From positions 1,550,001 through 1,614,000 of the forward strand of contig NC_092408.1 in assembly GCF_009017415.1 (NCBI RefSeq): 64,000 nt of DNA, given 5' to 3'. The position numbers were made by a program, and so were the translations under genes. Position 1 is the first letter of the stretch. Each line of letters starts with the position of its first letter. Under the pieces are notes generated by a model that saw only the letters and a program-made list of their open reading frames with translations, was not told the DNA's origin and did no database searches. Positions 34,237 through 44,330 of this stretch are shown here, one piece after another. Source of the stretch: Aspergillus flavus. Lineage: Eukaryota > Ascomycota > Eurotiomycetes > Eurotiales > Aspergillaceae.

Positions 34237-36410
34237 ATGGTCCTCGATCGGCTTCAGCAGCTGACCTTGCAGGTCAGCGCTTCGTCTCCTCCTCCTCACC
34301 CTTTTGACCCCCTCTCCACCGTTGAAATCGACACCGCTGTTGCTCTCGTCCGCGAAGCACATGGCAAGGTCAACTTCAATGCCGTCACTCTGTGGGAGCC
34401 TCGTAAGGCGGAGATGATGGCCTGGCTGGCAGACCCTCAGAAGGCTCCCCGCCCTATGAGAGCTGCTGATGTTGTTGCAATTGCGCCTGGTGGCAAGATC
34501 TACGACGGAGTTGTGGACTTGGACCAGAAGAAAGTCATTGAGTGGAAGCATACCCCCGGTGTGCAACCCTTAATTACCATGGAGGACCTGCAAGAGGTAG
34601 AGCATATTGTTCGCCAGGACCCGAAGGTTATTGAGCAGTGCGCCATTATTGGCATCCCGAAGGAGGACATGCACAAGGTGTACTGTGACCGTAAGTCTTC
34701 CCAGAACAAAAGCAAGATAAACTGTGTTCCGTGGATCAACTAACATATATTTAGCCTGGACAATTGGTTACGATGAGCGCTTCGGTACCGATGTTCGCCT
34801 GCAGCAAGCCCTCATGTACTACAGACCCCATGTGGATGATTCCCAGTACACGTATCCTCTGGACTTCTGTCCTATCTTCAATGCCGAGACTAAGCAGATT
34901 ATTCACATTGATGTTCCACCGGTGCGGCGGCCACTTAGCAAAGCGCCTCCCAACAACTATCATCCCGCAGCGATCGAAAAGGAAGGCGGATTTAGGACAG
35001 ATTTGAAGCCCATTCACATCACCCAGCCCGAGGGTGTGTCTTTCACAGTCAATGGACGTCACATTGAATGGCAAAACTGGAACATCCACGTCGGCTTCAA
35101 TTACCGTGAGGGAATTGTACTGAACAACATCACTTTCAATGACAAGGGTAATGTTCGCCCTATTTTTTACCGTCTGTCACTCGGAGAGATGGTGGTGCCG
35201 TACGGAAACCCGGAGCACCCGCATCAGCGTAAGCACGCTTTCGACCTTGGCGAATACGGTGGTGGATACATGACGAACAGTCTGTCTCTTGGATGTGACT
35301 GCAAGGGAGCGATTCACTATATGGATGCCGCGTTCGTCAACCGCGCTGGAGCTAGCACCATCGTGAAGAATGCCATTTGTATTCATGAGGAAGACGCAGG
35401 TATCCTCTTCAAGCACACTGACTTCCGCGATGAATCGATCATTGTTACCCGTGGCCGTAAATTGATCATTTCCCATATCTTCACTGCCGCCAATTACGAA
35501 TACTGTGTGTACTGGATATTCCACCAGGATGGTACCGTGCAGCTGGACATCAAGCTGACCGGTATTCTCAATACCTATGCAATGAACCCCGGAGAGGACA
35601 CTAAGGGCTGGGGTACTGAGGTCTATCCTGGTGTGAATGCTCACAACCACCAGCACTTGTTCTGCCTGCGTGTCGACGCCAACATCGATGGACCGAATAA
35701 CACGGTCTTCCAGGTCGACGCTGTCCGTGGCGAAGGTGAAGTTGGAAGCGCTGAGAACAAGTACGGTAATGCTTTCTACGCCAAGAAGACCAAGTTCACC
35801 ACTCCTCTTGAGGCGATGTCCGATTACGATGGCTTCACTGGACGGACTTGGGAGATTGCCAACACCAACAAATTGAACGCTTACAGCAAGAAGCCAGTGT
35901 GCTATAAGCTGGTCAGCCGCGAGGTTCCCCCACTGCTCCCTAAGGAGGGCTCATTGGTCTGGAAGCGAGCTGGTTTCGCTAGACATGCCGTCCATGTTAC
36001 CAAATGTAAGATGCCCCTTCCCGCTCTCTGAATGATTATAAGTGGATGCTAATTTTTATGAAGATTCTGATGACCAAATTCACCCTGCTGGTCGCCACGT
36101 TCCTCAGACCTCTGGAGAACCGTCTCAGGGCTTACCTGCCTGGATCGAGGAAGCTGGTCCAAATAGTTCCATCGACAACACGGATGTTGTGCTTTGGCAC
36201 ACCTTTGGGCTCACGCACTTCCCGGCTCCTGAGGATTACCCTATCATGCCGGCAGAACCTATGACATTGCTTCTCCGGCCTCGTCACTTCTTTACTCGCA
36301 ACCCTGTACTGGATGTGCCTCCTAGCTATGCTAGAACGCCTTCTCAAATTGCTGCTGGTGCTTCTTCCTGCTCGTGCAAGAAGAATGATGGCTCTAGCGT
36401 CTTGGTCTGA
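34237..36410 (+). CDS. Copper (topaquinone) amine oxidase
   Basis: Oxidises primary amines to aldehydes with release of ammonia and hydrogen peroxide. Three exons (34237-34690, 34755-36005, 36064-36410) give 683 aa. The N2/N3 domains cover about 1-220 and the beta-sandwich catalytic domain the rest. Tyr399 in the NYEY motif is the precursor of the topaquinone cofactor, Asp342 in HYMDAAF is the expected catalytic base, copper ligands are His450 and His452 in HNHQH, and the third His is in LTHFPAPED. No signal peptide or clear C-terminal SKL is present; the tail is Cys/Ser/Lys-rich. It probably supports use of amines as nitrogen source. The N-terminal start agrees with the family. Confidence 0.95.
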
Positions 36411-37256
36411 GTTTCTGTTTTGTCTTTCATCTTCAGTTTGGCATCATGGCATTTAATGCGGCGGTTGTTCCTGTCTTGGATACCTGCGATTGGCGTTTTC
36501 TCTTGATATCATGTAAAACTTCAATGAACAGCTTCATTACTATACTATTGGAACTTGTTTCTTTCTCCTTGCCTCGCTGAAATGAATGTTCGTGCACTGG
36601 GATTAATCATTCATTGGCCCTACTCTAAAGAATCTCATGGAGACTGCATCGCCCGTCACGTATTTTGTCAAGCTTTATATTACACTTCTGTTCTTGAGCG
36701 CTGTTGTTGGACCTTGTATCATAACGATGACAGCAAATGGATACCGCTCCTATTCATTGTATTCCTTTCTTTCATGGGCGCGAGAGAAAATGGCTCAGGA
36801 TGGGGCCTCTTTGACCAAAGAACTGTTGATGATTAACAATTATTACATCAAGTACGACAGCTGTGTAACGCCAACCACTCGATGACCCTAAAAATGCAGT
36901 GTGAGGCTCTTACAAGAAGATAAAAAAAGTAACAAACGTTATGATTTGTTGGAGGAAACCCTTGTCTCCCTGACTTAGTACTACCTAAAGTTCCCAACCT
37001 TGTCTATGTGGCTTTATCCAGCAAACCAATTACAAGCACTCTGCTATAATTCTTGTTTCTCTCATTTATTTTATGATAGAATGGCCAACTTCTAAGAGGA
37101 TTATAAGCAAACTGTTACGGTTAGTCAACTATGATGATGTTGTGTGTCTGTGGTACGTGTGATGTAGGATAGAATAGATTCATATTAGCTATCCTACCCT
37201 ATATAGCCATGACTTTCTCAACGAAACGATGAAAAGCAACTCAAAGAAAACTAAAA
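36411..37256. other. Convergent intergenic, no gene seen
   Basis: 3' flanks of two convergent genes. Short frames near 36550-36885 are not family-like. Confidence 0.5.
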
Positions 37257-38396
37257 TCACTGAATATCAACCTTAACAAACTCCTTCTCAGCCTCCTCAC
37301 CTTCATCCTCGTGTTCTTCTTCCTCTTCTCCTTCAGTATCAGACTCATCCGGAGTCGACAATTCCTTCTCAGCATTCACCATTTCCACCTCTACCTCATT
37401 ACCGTATTGAACCTCCTCCCCTTCAATCCTAGGCAGTATAACCTTCAAAACCCCATCCTCCAGTCGAGCCTGAATCCCCTCAACTACCACTCCATGAGAA
37501 AGAGGTACCTCCCTCTTGAACACCCCCAAATGATACCCCCTCTCCGCAACCAAAAAAGTTCTATACATCTCCTCATCCACATCAGGCCGATGCACAACAC
37601 CCGCGATACGGAGCAGAGAGCGCGAAGCATCATATCCAACACTCAGATTCGTCTTTTGAGCTCCAGCAAGTGAAGCATGGACGATAGTTTGGGTGGCTGT
37701 AAGAAAGACGTCTACTAAAGGCGTGAAACTGGCTGCGTCTCGTGAGTGATGATGTCCGCGTCTGAAAGGGCGCATGTGGTGCATATGGTGCATGTTGTCA
37801 AAATGATGGAAACCCTTTCCTTTTCCATGCTTCTTTCCTAGGCCCCGCTCATGTCTGGGACCTCCATGGCCTTGACGGTGAAAGTCTCCCCGAGAGTGGA
37901 AGTGGGGACCTGGACCACCGTGTTTGTGGTGAGGGTGGTGGAAGCCAGGTCGGCCGTGGTGGCCGGGTCCGGATCTGCCATGTTTAGTCCACGGGTGCAA
38001 TCCGTGTTCAAACTCATGCTCATTGTCAGAGTCATGTCCATGTCTATGTCCATGGGGATGGGGGTGGAATTTTCCACGGCCATGATGACCAGCAAATCCA
38101 AATGCATACGGGTGGTGATGATGATGGTGACCATAAGGACCATGGTGGCGTCCTCCACGGCCACCACGACCACCGAACCCACATCTGGGCATTTCGGGGA
38201 ATTCATCATCTCCCATACCTCTCATACCCTTTTCCCCTTTATGCATCTTGCCTTTGAAGCACTTCCCATGCTTCATTTCAAAGTGGTCCTCATACGGAGG
38301 AGGATGGTGATGAGCAAAGAAAGGATGGTCCTCTAGCATAGACACATCCATCTCCCAAGCCTGTGGAGGCTGATGAAAATGGTATGAGTATCTCAT
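37257..38396 (-). CDS. His/Gly-rich Hsp20 (alpha-crystallin) family protein
   Basis: Single-exon 379-aa protein. Residues about 1-230 are disordered and extremely rich in His, Gly, Arg and Lys, with several poly-His runs and HGHRHGHD-type repeats. Residues about 235-340 form an alpha-crystallin-like domain: DVFLTATQTIVHASLAGA, LRIAGVVHRP, FKREVPL and the hallmark LEDGVLKVILP. A strongly acidic Glu-rich tail ends in KEFVKVDIQ. Small heat shock proteins hold unfolding clients without ATP. The His-rich segment could bind zinc, nickel or copper, or drive condensation; this is inference. A TATA-like TATAAATA lies about 100 bp upstream on the minus strand. Confidence 0.8.
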   Translation of the reverse strand: MRYSYHFHQPPQAWEMDVSMLEDHPFFAHHHPPPYEDHFEMKHGKCFKGKMHKGEKGMRGMGDDEFPEMPRCGFGGRGGRGGRHHGPYGHHHHHHPYAFGFAGHHGRGKFHPHPHGHRHGHDSDNEHEFEHGLHPWTKHGRSGPGHHGRPGFHHPHHKHGGPGPHFHSRGDFHRQGHGGPRHERGLGKKHGKGKGFHHFDNMHHMHHMRPFRRGHHHSRDAASFTPLVDVFLTATQTIVHASLAGAQKTNLSVGYDASRSLLRIAGVVHRPDVDEEMYRTFLVAERGYHLGVFKREVPLSHGVVVEGIQARLEDGVLKVILPRIEGEEVQYGNEVEVEMVNAEKELSTPDESDTEGEEEEEHEDEGEEAEKEFVKVDIQ

Positions 38397-39307
38397 GTTT
38401 GGTTGCTTTGTCGTCTGATTGTATGTTTTGATCCTGATCTTGATCTTGTAAGATCTGATTGTGTTTGGCTTGAGATCCTGTGGATTTACCGTGGTATTTA
38501 TACCTGCGCAGGCGATTATGAGTCAACATGGTGTACGTATATCTTGTTGGTTTGCCACCTAGGCAGACAGCAATCGTACAAATCACAGATGACGATGTAG
38601 TCATAGATAGATGGCAGCTGAGGCTGAGGTTGAGGCGTACGTACAGCTCATTACCCGAAATGGTAATAAAGTCCGTCGGGGAGGCGAAAACTCGGACTTT
38701 AAGACACGGGGATTTCTCTAGTCTCGGGGTTGCCCTCGGAGATCTGGTTCGGAGATAATATATTACTGGCGAAAGTTATTCTTGATTCATTCTAACCTGC
38801 TAATGAGATAACCAGATAGGACAGGCTATTATTCATTGGTTGGTGACCGGACACCTCTTTTCATGGCCATAGCAGAAGCAAGTATCTAGAGATACAGGAT
38901 CTGGTGGATAGCCTGGACAGATTGTCTGTCTTTTTATATACTTGCTTCCATGAGGATCTTCTCAAATGTAACTCGCATAAGATCTCTATGCTCTGAATCG
39001 TTCCATTACCTATGAGCTCAGACAAGCATGTCTGTCGAGACGAACTGAAGGTTCACTTGCACGGCAATGCAACTGCGAATGGAATTATATTCATGGTCAG
39101 TCATGACGCCTCCTATTGTACTGTGAGTAGATGAGTTTTGGCGGAGATTAGTTTTAAAAAGATCTTCTACCACCAGAGCTTTCGGAGACTTGGTCTTGTT
39201 CAATCATGCCTTAATGCGTATGATATCCCAAGCTAGATGTGCATAGAATCCAGATTCATTATACACTATCATTATACATCATTATACTATTATCTTGTTC
39301 AATACTA
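38397..39307. other. Intergenic, no gene seen
   Basis: Promoter of the Hsp20 gene and 3' flank of the membrane protein gene. No coding signal. Confidence 0.5.
38499..38506 (-). promoter_or_regulatory. TATA-like box of the Hsp20 gene
   Basis: On the minus strand TATAAATA lies about 105 bp upstream of the start codon at 38396. Confidence 0.4.
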
Positions 39308-40229
39308 TCAATCCAGCTCGCTCCGCTCCACACCCATCAACTCATTGACCTCATGGGTCTGCCTTTCATCCCGTGACCTGTAGTTCTCCGATGACAGCTC
39401 GGAGATGATCGTGTCTGTGTGAGATCCACGCACATTCTTCGCAGTATTACTTCCATCCACAAAACCACCAGGTAGAGGAGTGGTACTTTGAGAATGCCAT
39501 ACCGGCTCGGCAACATCAGGCTCGCTTTCTCTTAATCTTCTCCTCCGTCGGAAAAAGAGGAATGACCCTACGCCAACGGCCAATAGGAGAAAACCCAATG
39601 GAATACCTAAGCCTATACCGATCTTTGCAGCCGAGGAAAGCCCGCCACTGCTACCTTCGGTAGATGGGTTTGCAGCAGACACACCCGTGACAGTAACCGC
39701 ACCTGCAGACTCAGATGAGGAGGTTGTCGCCGGGGTTGAAGTGCCAGTCAAAGATGTGGCTGAAGTACTGGCAAAATGGTATGAAGTCGGTGACGGATCA
39801 TCGTGGTACCTCTTCGAAACTCCAAACACAACACTAGTTGCATTGTCTTGGCCGTCAGGTTCGCCCTCAGAAGTCAAAGACTCAAGCTCAAAGTAGCAGC
39901 CGGACTCCTTATAGACGTCCCGATTTGCCGACCAGACATAACTGTATTTATTCACGATATTTTCTGGGCTCGTTAGCTATTTACGGTGCGCAGTTCCGTT
40001 CAGTATAAGACCGCTTACGCGCAATAATCCACTGCTGTGTCCCACACTCTTCGTATAAAGATATCCGTGGCGTGAGAACATCCCAAGTTATGTTGACCTG
40101 ATCCCCGACGATAAAGCGACTTTCAGATTCAGTGGGGAAAGTGAAGTTTCCGGCCGCGATGCCCTCTATCCAGAGAATGGACAAGATGATGAGACTGTAC
40201 ACCGGACTACGAGAGAGCTGAAGGGCCAT
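39308..40229 (-). CDS. Single-pass surface membrane protein, Ser/Thr-rich
   Basis: A 288-aa type I membrane protein in two exons (40229-40019, 39963-39308), with a GCTAAC branch site in the 55-nt intron. A signal peptide (MALQLSRSPVYSLIILS) is followed by an extracellular beta-type region (GDQVNITWDV, two Cys), a Ser/Thr-rich stalk suited to O-mannosylation, one transmembrane helix (IGIGLGIPLGFLLLAVGVG) and a stop-transfer run of five Arg. The cytosolic tail is about 80 residues. The layout recalls fungal wall-sensor or Mid2-like proteins, but no conserved sensor domain is seen. Function unknown. Confidence 0.75.
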
Positions 40230-41275
40230 TCTTGCGCTCCGCAAACGACGAAGAAATGGCGCCCGGAATAATGACAAAAGGCAAGGAGAGATGCAGGTTG
40301 TTGAGTCAAGCAGTTATTTTCAATCATGTGGCATAATGAAAAGCCCCACCCGGTCGGTTGAAAATATCCCTGCATCAATTGCCAATGGTAGAGCGAAAAG
40401 CCCCAGTCCGGCCGGCGCACTAAAGCAACATGACTGCGCCGCAATATCAACATCAGAACCGGATTCAATGCGCTGGGTCATGCGCACTTGACAGGGATTT
40501 GTTGATACCGATCGAATCGACTTTAGCCACATCATCCTGTACAACGCGGGGAGATGCTGCTATAAATTCCGTCTCTGGTTGTGAAACCGCACATTCCTTG
40601 AGTGATGCTTGTGTCTCGACTATTATTAGGAATTACAGTACATTCATCGGCCGTTGTCGGTCAGCGCCTGGTTTGTTCCTCTTTAACGTGATCAATGTTA
40701 TGAGGCATGGAAATCCCTCGTTGGCTAGTATGGGATTGATAAATGTAGGCAATAAGAACTGAATTTTGGAGGAACTAGAGGTCATCTCCCAGTTAGAGCT
40801 ACCAGTCACGGCTCGTCGGGACTGCCAAACACTCACTCGTTACGACCACTCATTCTTCTTGTTCTGACTAAACAGCGACCACCTCAGATATGAAAGATGC
40901 CACTCTTCCCCATCCAAGCCATTCGTCGCCGTCCTCGAGTTCCAATACCCCAATACAAGATAAATCTGCAGAGCCACATCAGCGGCACAAGGTCCTGATG
41001 CAGCTGGACAACACAATCCAGGCCCGCACTGGTTTCTGGATTCTTTGGAGATAACATTTACCACCTGTACACATCAATATCTTCCTTACAGATCATGGAG
41101 ATTGCAGATTACAAGCCACGGGCTAATTGATAAAGATCATGGCAACATCATTATACCTGAAAATCGGCAATACAGTATCGAGAGTGTCGTTGAGGTAGAA
41201 ACGCAACCCGCCACCAGTTGGAACACCTATCATTTTCCCTGAATAAAAGCAACTCTCTCCTAGCTAGCAATCAAG
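40230..41275. other. Intergenic, no gene seen
   Basis: About 1 kb. A motif GAAAAGCCCCA followed by a CCGG-type sequence occurs twice, 57 bp apart, at 40338 and 40395. No coding signal. Confidence 0.45.
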
Positions 41276-41797
41276 TCAGTAAGAGGAGTAATCAGAGTCA
41301 CTAGCGGCGTCTCTCCATTGATCGTCCATGTCGTCATTGCACATTTCATCCGCCCTCTGATTCTCCTCCCTCGGAATCCAGATATACTCCACGTCTCCTT
41401 CCTCTTTCAATCTATCATCAAGAGCAGAAGCCTCTTCAATCAGATCCCGATTCGCAATTTCGTTGCCAGCAGCATTGGTCCATCCGTTGTTTGCCCACTT
41501 ATAGATCCACTTTGTCATACACCCAATCGCATATCTGGAATCTGAATAGATCTTGACCTCCAGATATGGATTTGTGTCCAGCCTCTCGAATTTGTCCAGG
41601 GCTTTCTCCAGCGCAAAAATGATAGCCGTGATTTCAGCCCGCTGGTTTGTGGGTGGGGGATATCGCGGTAAGGAGCGTGTCCAACCGGTGCATTTTCCAA
41701 ATCTGTTCTTGAAAACGACGGCTGCAGCACCGATGGCATCTGATCGTCCGTTGCGTCTACAGCCACCGTCGGTGTAGATTTCCATGATGTAAGGCAT
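41276..41797 (-). CDS. RNase HI-type ribonuclease
   Basis: Single-exon 173-aa protein made almost entirely of an RNase H domain, which cuts RNA in RNA:DNA hybrids. The four acidic residues of the active site are present: Asp in IYTDGGCRRNG, Glu in NQRAEITA, Asp in IYSDSRYAIG, and Asp in ENQRADEMCND. It lacks the N-terminal hybrid-binding domain and the mitochondrial leader of RNase H1. A short Asp/Ser/Tyr tail follows the domain. No reverse transcriptase or integrase is next to it, so it is not obviously part of a retroelement. Several free-standing RNase H genes are common in fungi. Confidence 0.88.
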   Translation of the reverse strand: MPYIMEIYTDGGCRRNGRSDAIGAAAVVFKNRFGKCTGWTRSLPRYPPPTNQRAEITAIIFALEKALDKFERLDTNPYLEVKIYSDSRYAIGCMTKWIYKWANNGWTNAAGNEIANRDLIEEASALDDRLKEEGDVEYIWIPREENQRADEMCNDDMDDQWRDAASDSDYSSY

Positions 41798-43056
41798 ACT
41801 GGCGTGGGGGGCTAGAGTCGAAGAGACGTGATGGATTCAATGTTATATACAAGTCTGAGTGATGTAGAGACTTCACTATCTCTCAGAAGGGTATGCGGGG
41901 TATAGATGTTCTCTAAAGCCATGCATATGAGAATGATACTTTCGGTCTTTGGTGATTCTCCTCACCTCCACTTTTGATATGTTCTGTCGCGTTTCAGCCT
42001 TTGTACAAGGTATGTTACAGAAAGGAGATAGTTGGACAGAAGTGTCGCCTCGGAAGTTAAGTGGTTTGGAGTAATGTTAATAGAGCTTTGTTTAGGTTCC
42101 CTTGCGACGCAGCGTTCGTGGGTATCGAAGTGGGGCATGAAATGAAGCTTCAGGTTGGAACAAATGATGATAACCCGCCTGATTACCTCATGAACCTTTC
42201 CAGCCAATGAGGTTGAGAACCGTAGATATGCAGGTGGGGCAGTTTCCAAATATTGAGACTATAAAGCTGATAGTCTTGATCCCCGATCTAGGGAGTGTTG
42301 AAGTCCTATTTATAATACCTACGAAACAAACGAATCGGAGACAATGATCAGGCGCTCGGCCTAGAACTCGGCCCGGCGCGTTGTTCAACATGACATATCA
42401 CCTCTTATACGTTCAGATTCAAAATCTGACATGTCGGTATCCCCAGATTATCTTCGCTTAGATATTCCTCAGCTAGGGAAGGATACATAGACAGATCGGT
42501 ATGCATACAAACGCTTAGCATTCCAGGAATAGTAAAATCCAAACCAGAGACTAGTTCTTGTCCTTGTTCTTATTCTTCCTTATTACTCTGAAGACCATTC
42601 ATATCTGAGGTTTGCCCCCCCTATCGACACGAGTTTATTATTGAAAGTAGGGCTGTTAGGCTAAGCGACTGTTCTTCGGTCCGGACTGATTGTACACGGC
42701 AGACTGCGCATTATGTGCGTGCGACCGGGGTTTATTCATGCATCTGGAGCCAGGTATACTGTACGGCTTCTGGGCCGAATTACTATCCAATCCGTAACCC
42801 TATTAGCCACTTTAAACAGTCCTCTACGAAACAACAACTCCCTCAAGGACGAAACGCCTTGGCTCTCCTGGAATAAGGCTTTATCTTCTTCATTTCGGAC
42901 ATAAGCAATGTTACCTCATTACATGAATTGCATTTGTTTCATGTATTGTACTGTAGCGAGCCAAGTCACCATGCTCATCAGTAGTTTGTGGTATACTGCC
43001 CCAATAAAGAAACAGTTGTGAATTAGTATTTAAATTGGTCTATATTGCTAATTTAC
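41798..43056. other. Intergenic, no gene seen
   Basis: AT-rich flank of the RNase H gene up to the broken acetolactate-synthase-like gene. No family resemblance in any frame. Confidence 0.45.
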
Positions 43057-43690
43057 TCAGTTATGAATGTATCCAAGGAAGCCTCAACACGTATAACAGG
43101 GGGAATCGGAGGCTCACTTTCTAAATTTACATCCAGGACCGCTGGACATTCTGCATCTAAAAGCCACTTCATGCTATTTCAAGCTCTTCAAGAAGATGAC
43201 ATCGACGCGTTTTCACAGCCGAAACTCTGCGCTAGAGTCACAAAGTCAGGATTTCTCAAATGTGAAATGCCACTCGGCCATTATAATATGTTTGCTGATA
43301 CTGCATCATCTTTTGTATATTCTCCACAACAGTGAACCATTTAATGCATGGCTTAGCGAGCGCTGGAACATCGATATCTTGGAATGCATTGGTGCCTAGC
43401 ACATCAGTTTCAACCTGCCCGCAAATGATCACTATTGAATTTCCGTCCAGTAATATTTTCAACATAGCTGTTGCTAAATTGGATGTCCCTAGACTGGATG
43501 TCACAAGAACCACTCCTGCCCGTCCTGTGGCTTGAACGTAACCATCCGCCATGTGTCCTGCACCTTGTTTGTGACGAGTAAGAATAAACTGTAACTTGTC
43601 GTCTCTCTTGATTACATCAAGAAGCGTAAGTACAGGGGCCCCTGGATAGCCGGCTGCATAGCAATTAGTACTCGGGAATGAAGGTTAATG
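43057..43690 (-). pseudogene. Broken acetolactate synthase-like (ThDP enzyme) gene
   Basis: Read on the minus strand from about 43690, the frame gives the N-terminal ThDP-binding part of the acetolactate synthase family: CYAAGYPGAPVLTLLDV, RHKQGAGHMADGYVQATGR (with GAGHMA), GVVLVTSSLGTSN and CGQV. After NGRVAFHI it hits stops. About 100 bp further on, a different frame resembles the C-terminal end of such enzymes (DAECPAVLDVNLESEPPIPP), stopping at 43057. The middle and most of the C-terminal half (roughly 400 residues) are absent, and no start codon is evident. Two ends joined around a large internal deletion explain this best. No function is expected. Confidence 0.75.
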
Positions 43691-43849
43691 GTGGTCATTA
43701 GGGCTAATGCTGGCTTATGGGTATGTGTTTCTTAGGTCGTGACATACTCGTATATATAGTGCTGGCAGGAGATTCCAGCTGGTGACCATAATTGGCGCAG
43801 TATATAGGAGTTAAGCAGTCTTACAACAGGATGATTATTTGGGCCGGTT

Positions 43850-43909
43850 CACCCCATTAGCTACCAGTACACCACGTTAGCTACAGGCACACCATTTTAC
43901 TGCCAGCAG
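43850..43909. repeat. Degenerate 20-bp tandem repeat, three units
   Basis: Units start CACCCCATTAGCTACCAG, CACCACGTTAGCTACAGG and CACCATTTTACTGCCAG. The period is exactly 20 bp and the third copy is the most diverged. Confidence 0.65.
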
Positions 43910-44114
43910 CTCATGGTCCCTAAATACTCTACTGATTAACTAGATTCAGATGATATTGGACTCTGAATGTGTCGATTTTCTGCCCAGAAATAAGAGTGTG
44001 GACAGATATTAATAGTAACACACCCGTGTGTCCTACAACAACTACAAGTCCCACCTACATTTACTAAATTTTATATTGATTACGTTGGGGCTCCGCATGA
44101 CGACTAAAGCAAGG

Positions 44115-44141
44115 ACTATCCGACACCAACGATCGGATAGT
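44115..44141. repeat. 9-bp inverted repeat
   Basis: ACTATCCGA, a 9-nt spacer, then TCGGATAGT. Could form a hairpin or bind a dimeric factor. Confidence 0.55.
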
Positions 44142-44330
44142 GCTAGGTCAAGGAGCCAACAACGGAACCGACGGAAGATTCAGCCCCTCGTATAAATTGG
44201 CATTCTCTCAATACTAAATAGGTCTATCTAAATCGTGACGGTTAGTCCCGTCTGTCGCCTTCACACAATCATTCCGTCTAATTGTACTTTGACTTGTAGG
44301 ATGGCATAATATACCGTCAGTCTGAGGCTA

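Larger units (their letters stand above)
43691..44330. other. Intergenic with small repeats
   Basis: No gene. Contains a degenerate 20-bp tandem repeat at 43850-43909 and a 9-bp inverted repeat at 44115-44141. Confidence 0.5.

Noticed and set aside
40338..40415. Two copies of GAAAAGCCCCA 57 bp apart
   Set aside because: Similarity decays after about 20 bp; could be chance or a weak promoter motif, too little to call.
41276..41797. RNase H as part of a retrotransposon
   Set aside because: No reverse transcriptase, integrase or long terminal repeats around it; the frame is intact and free-standing.
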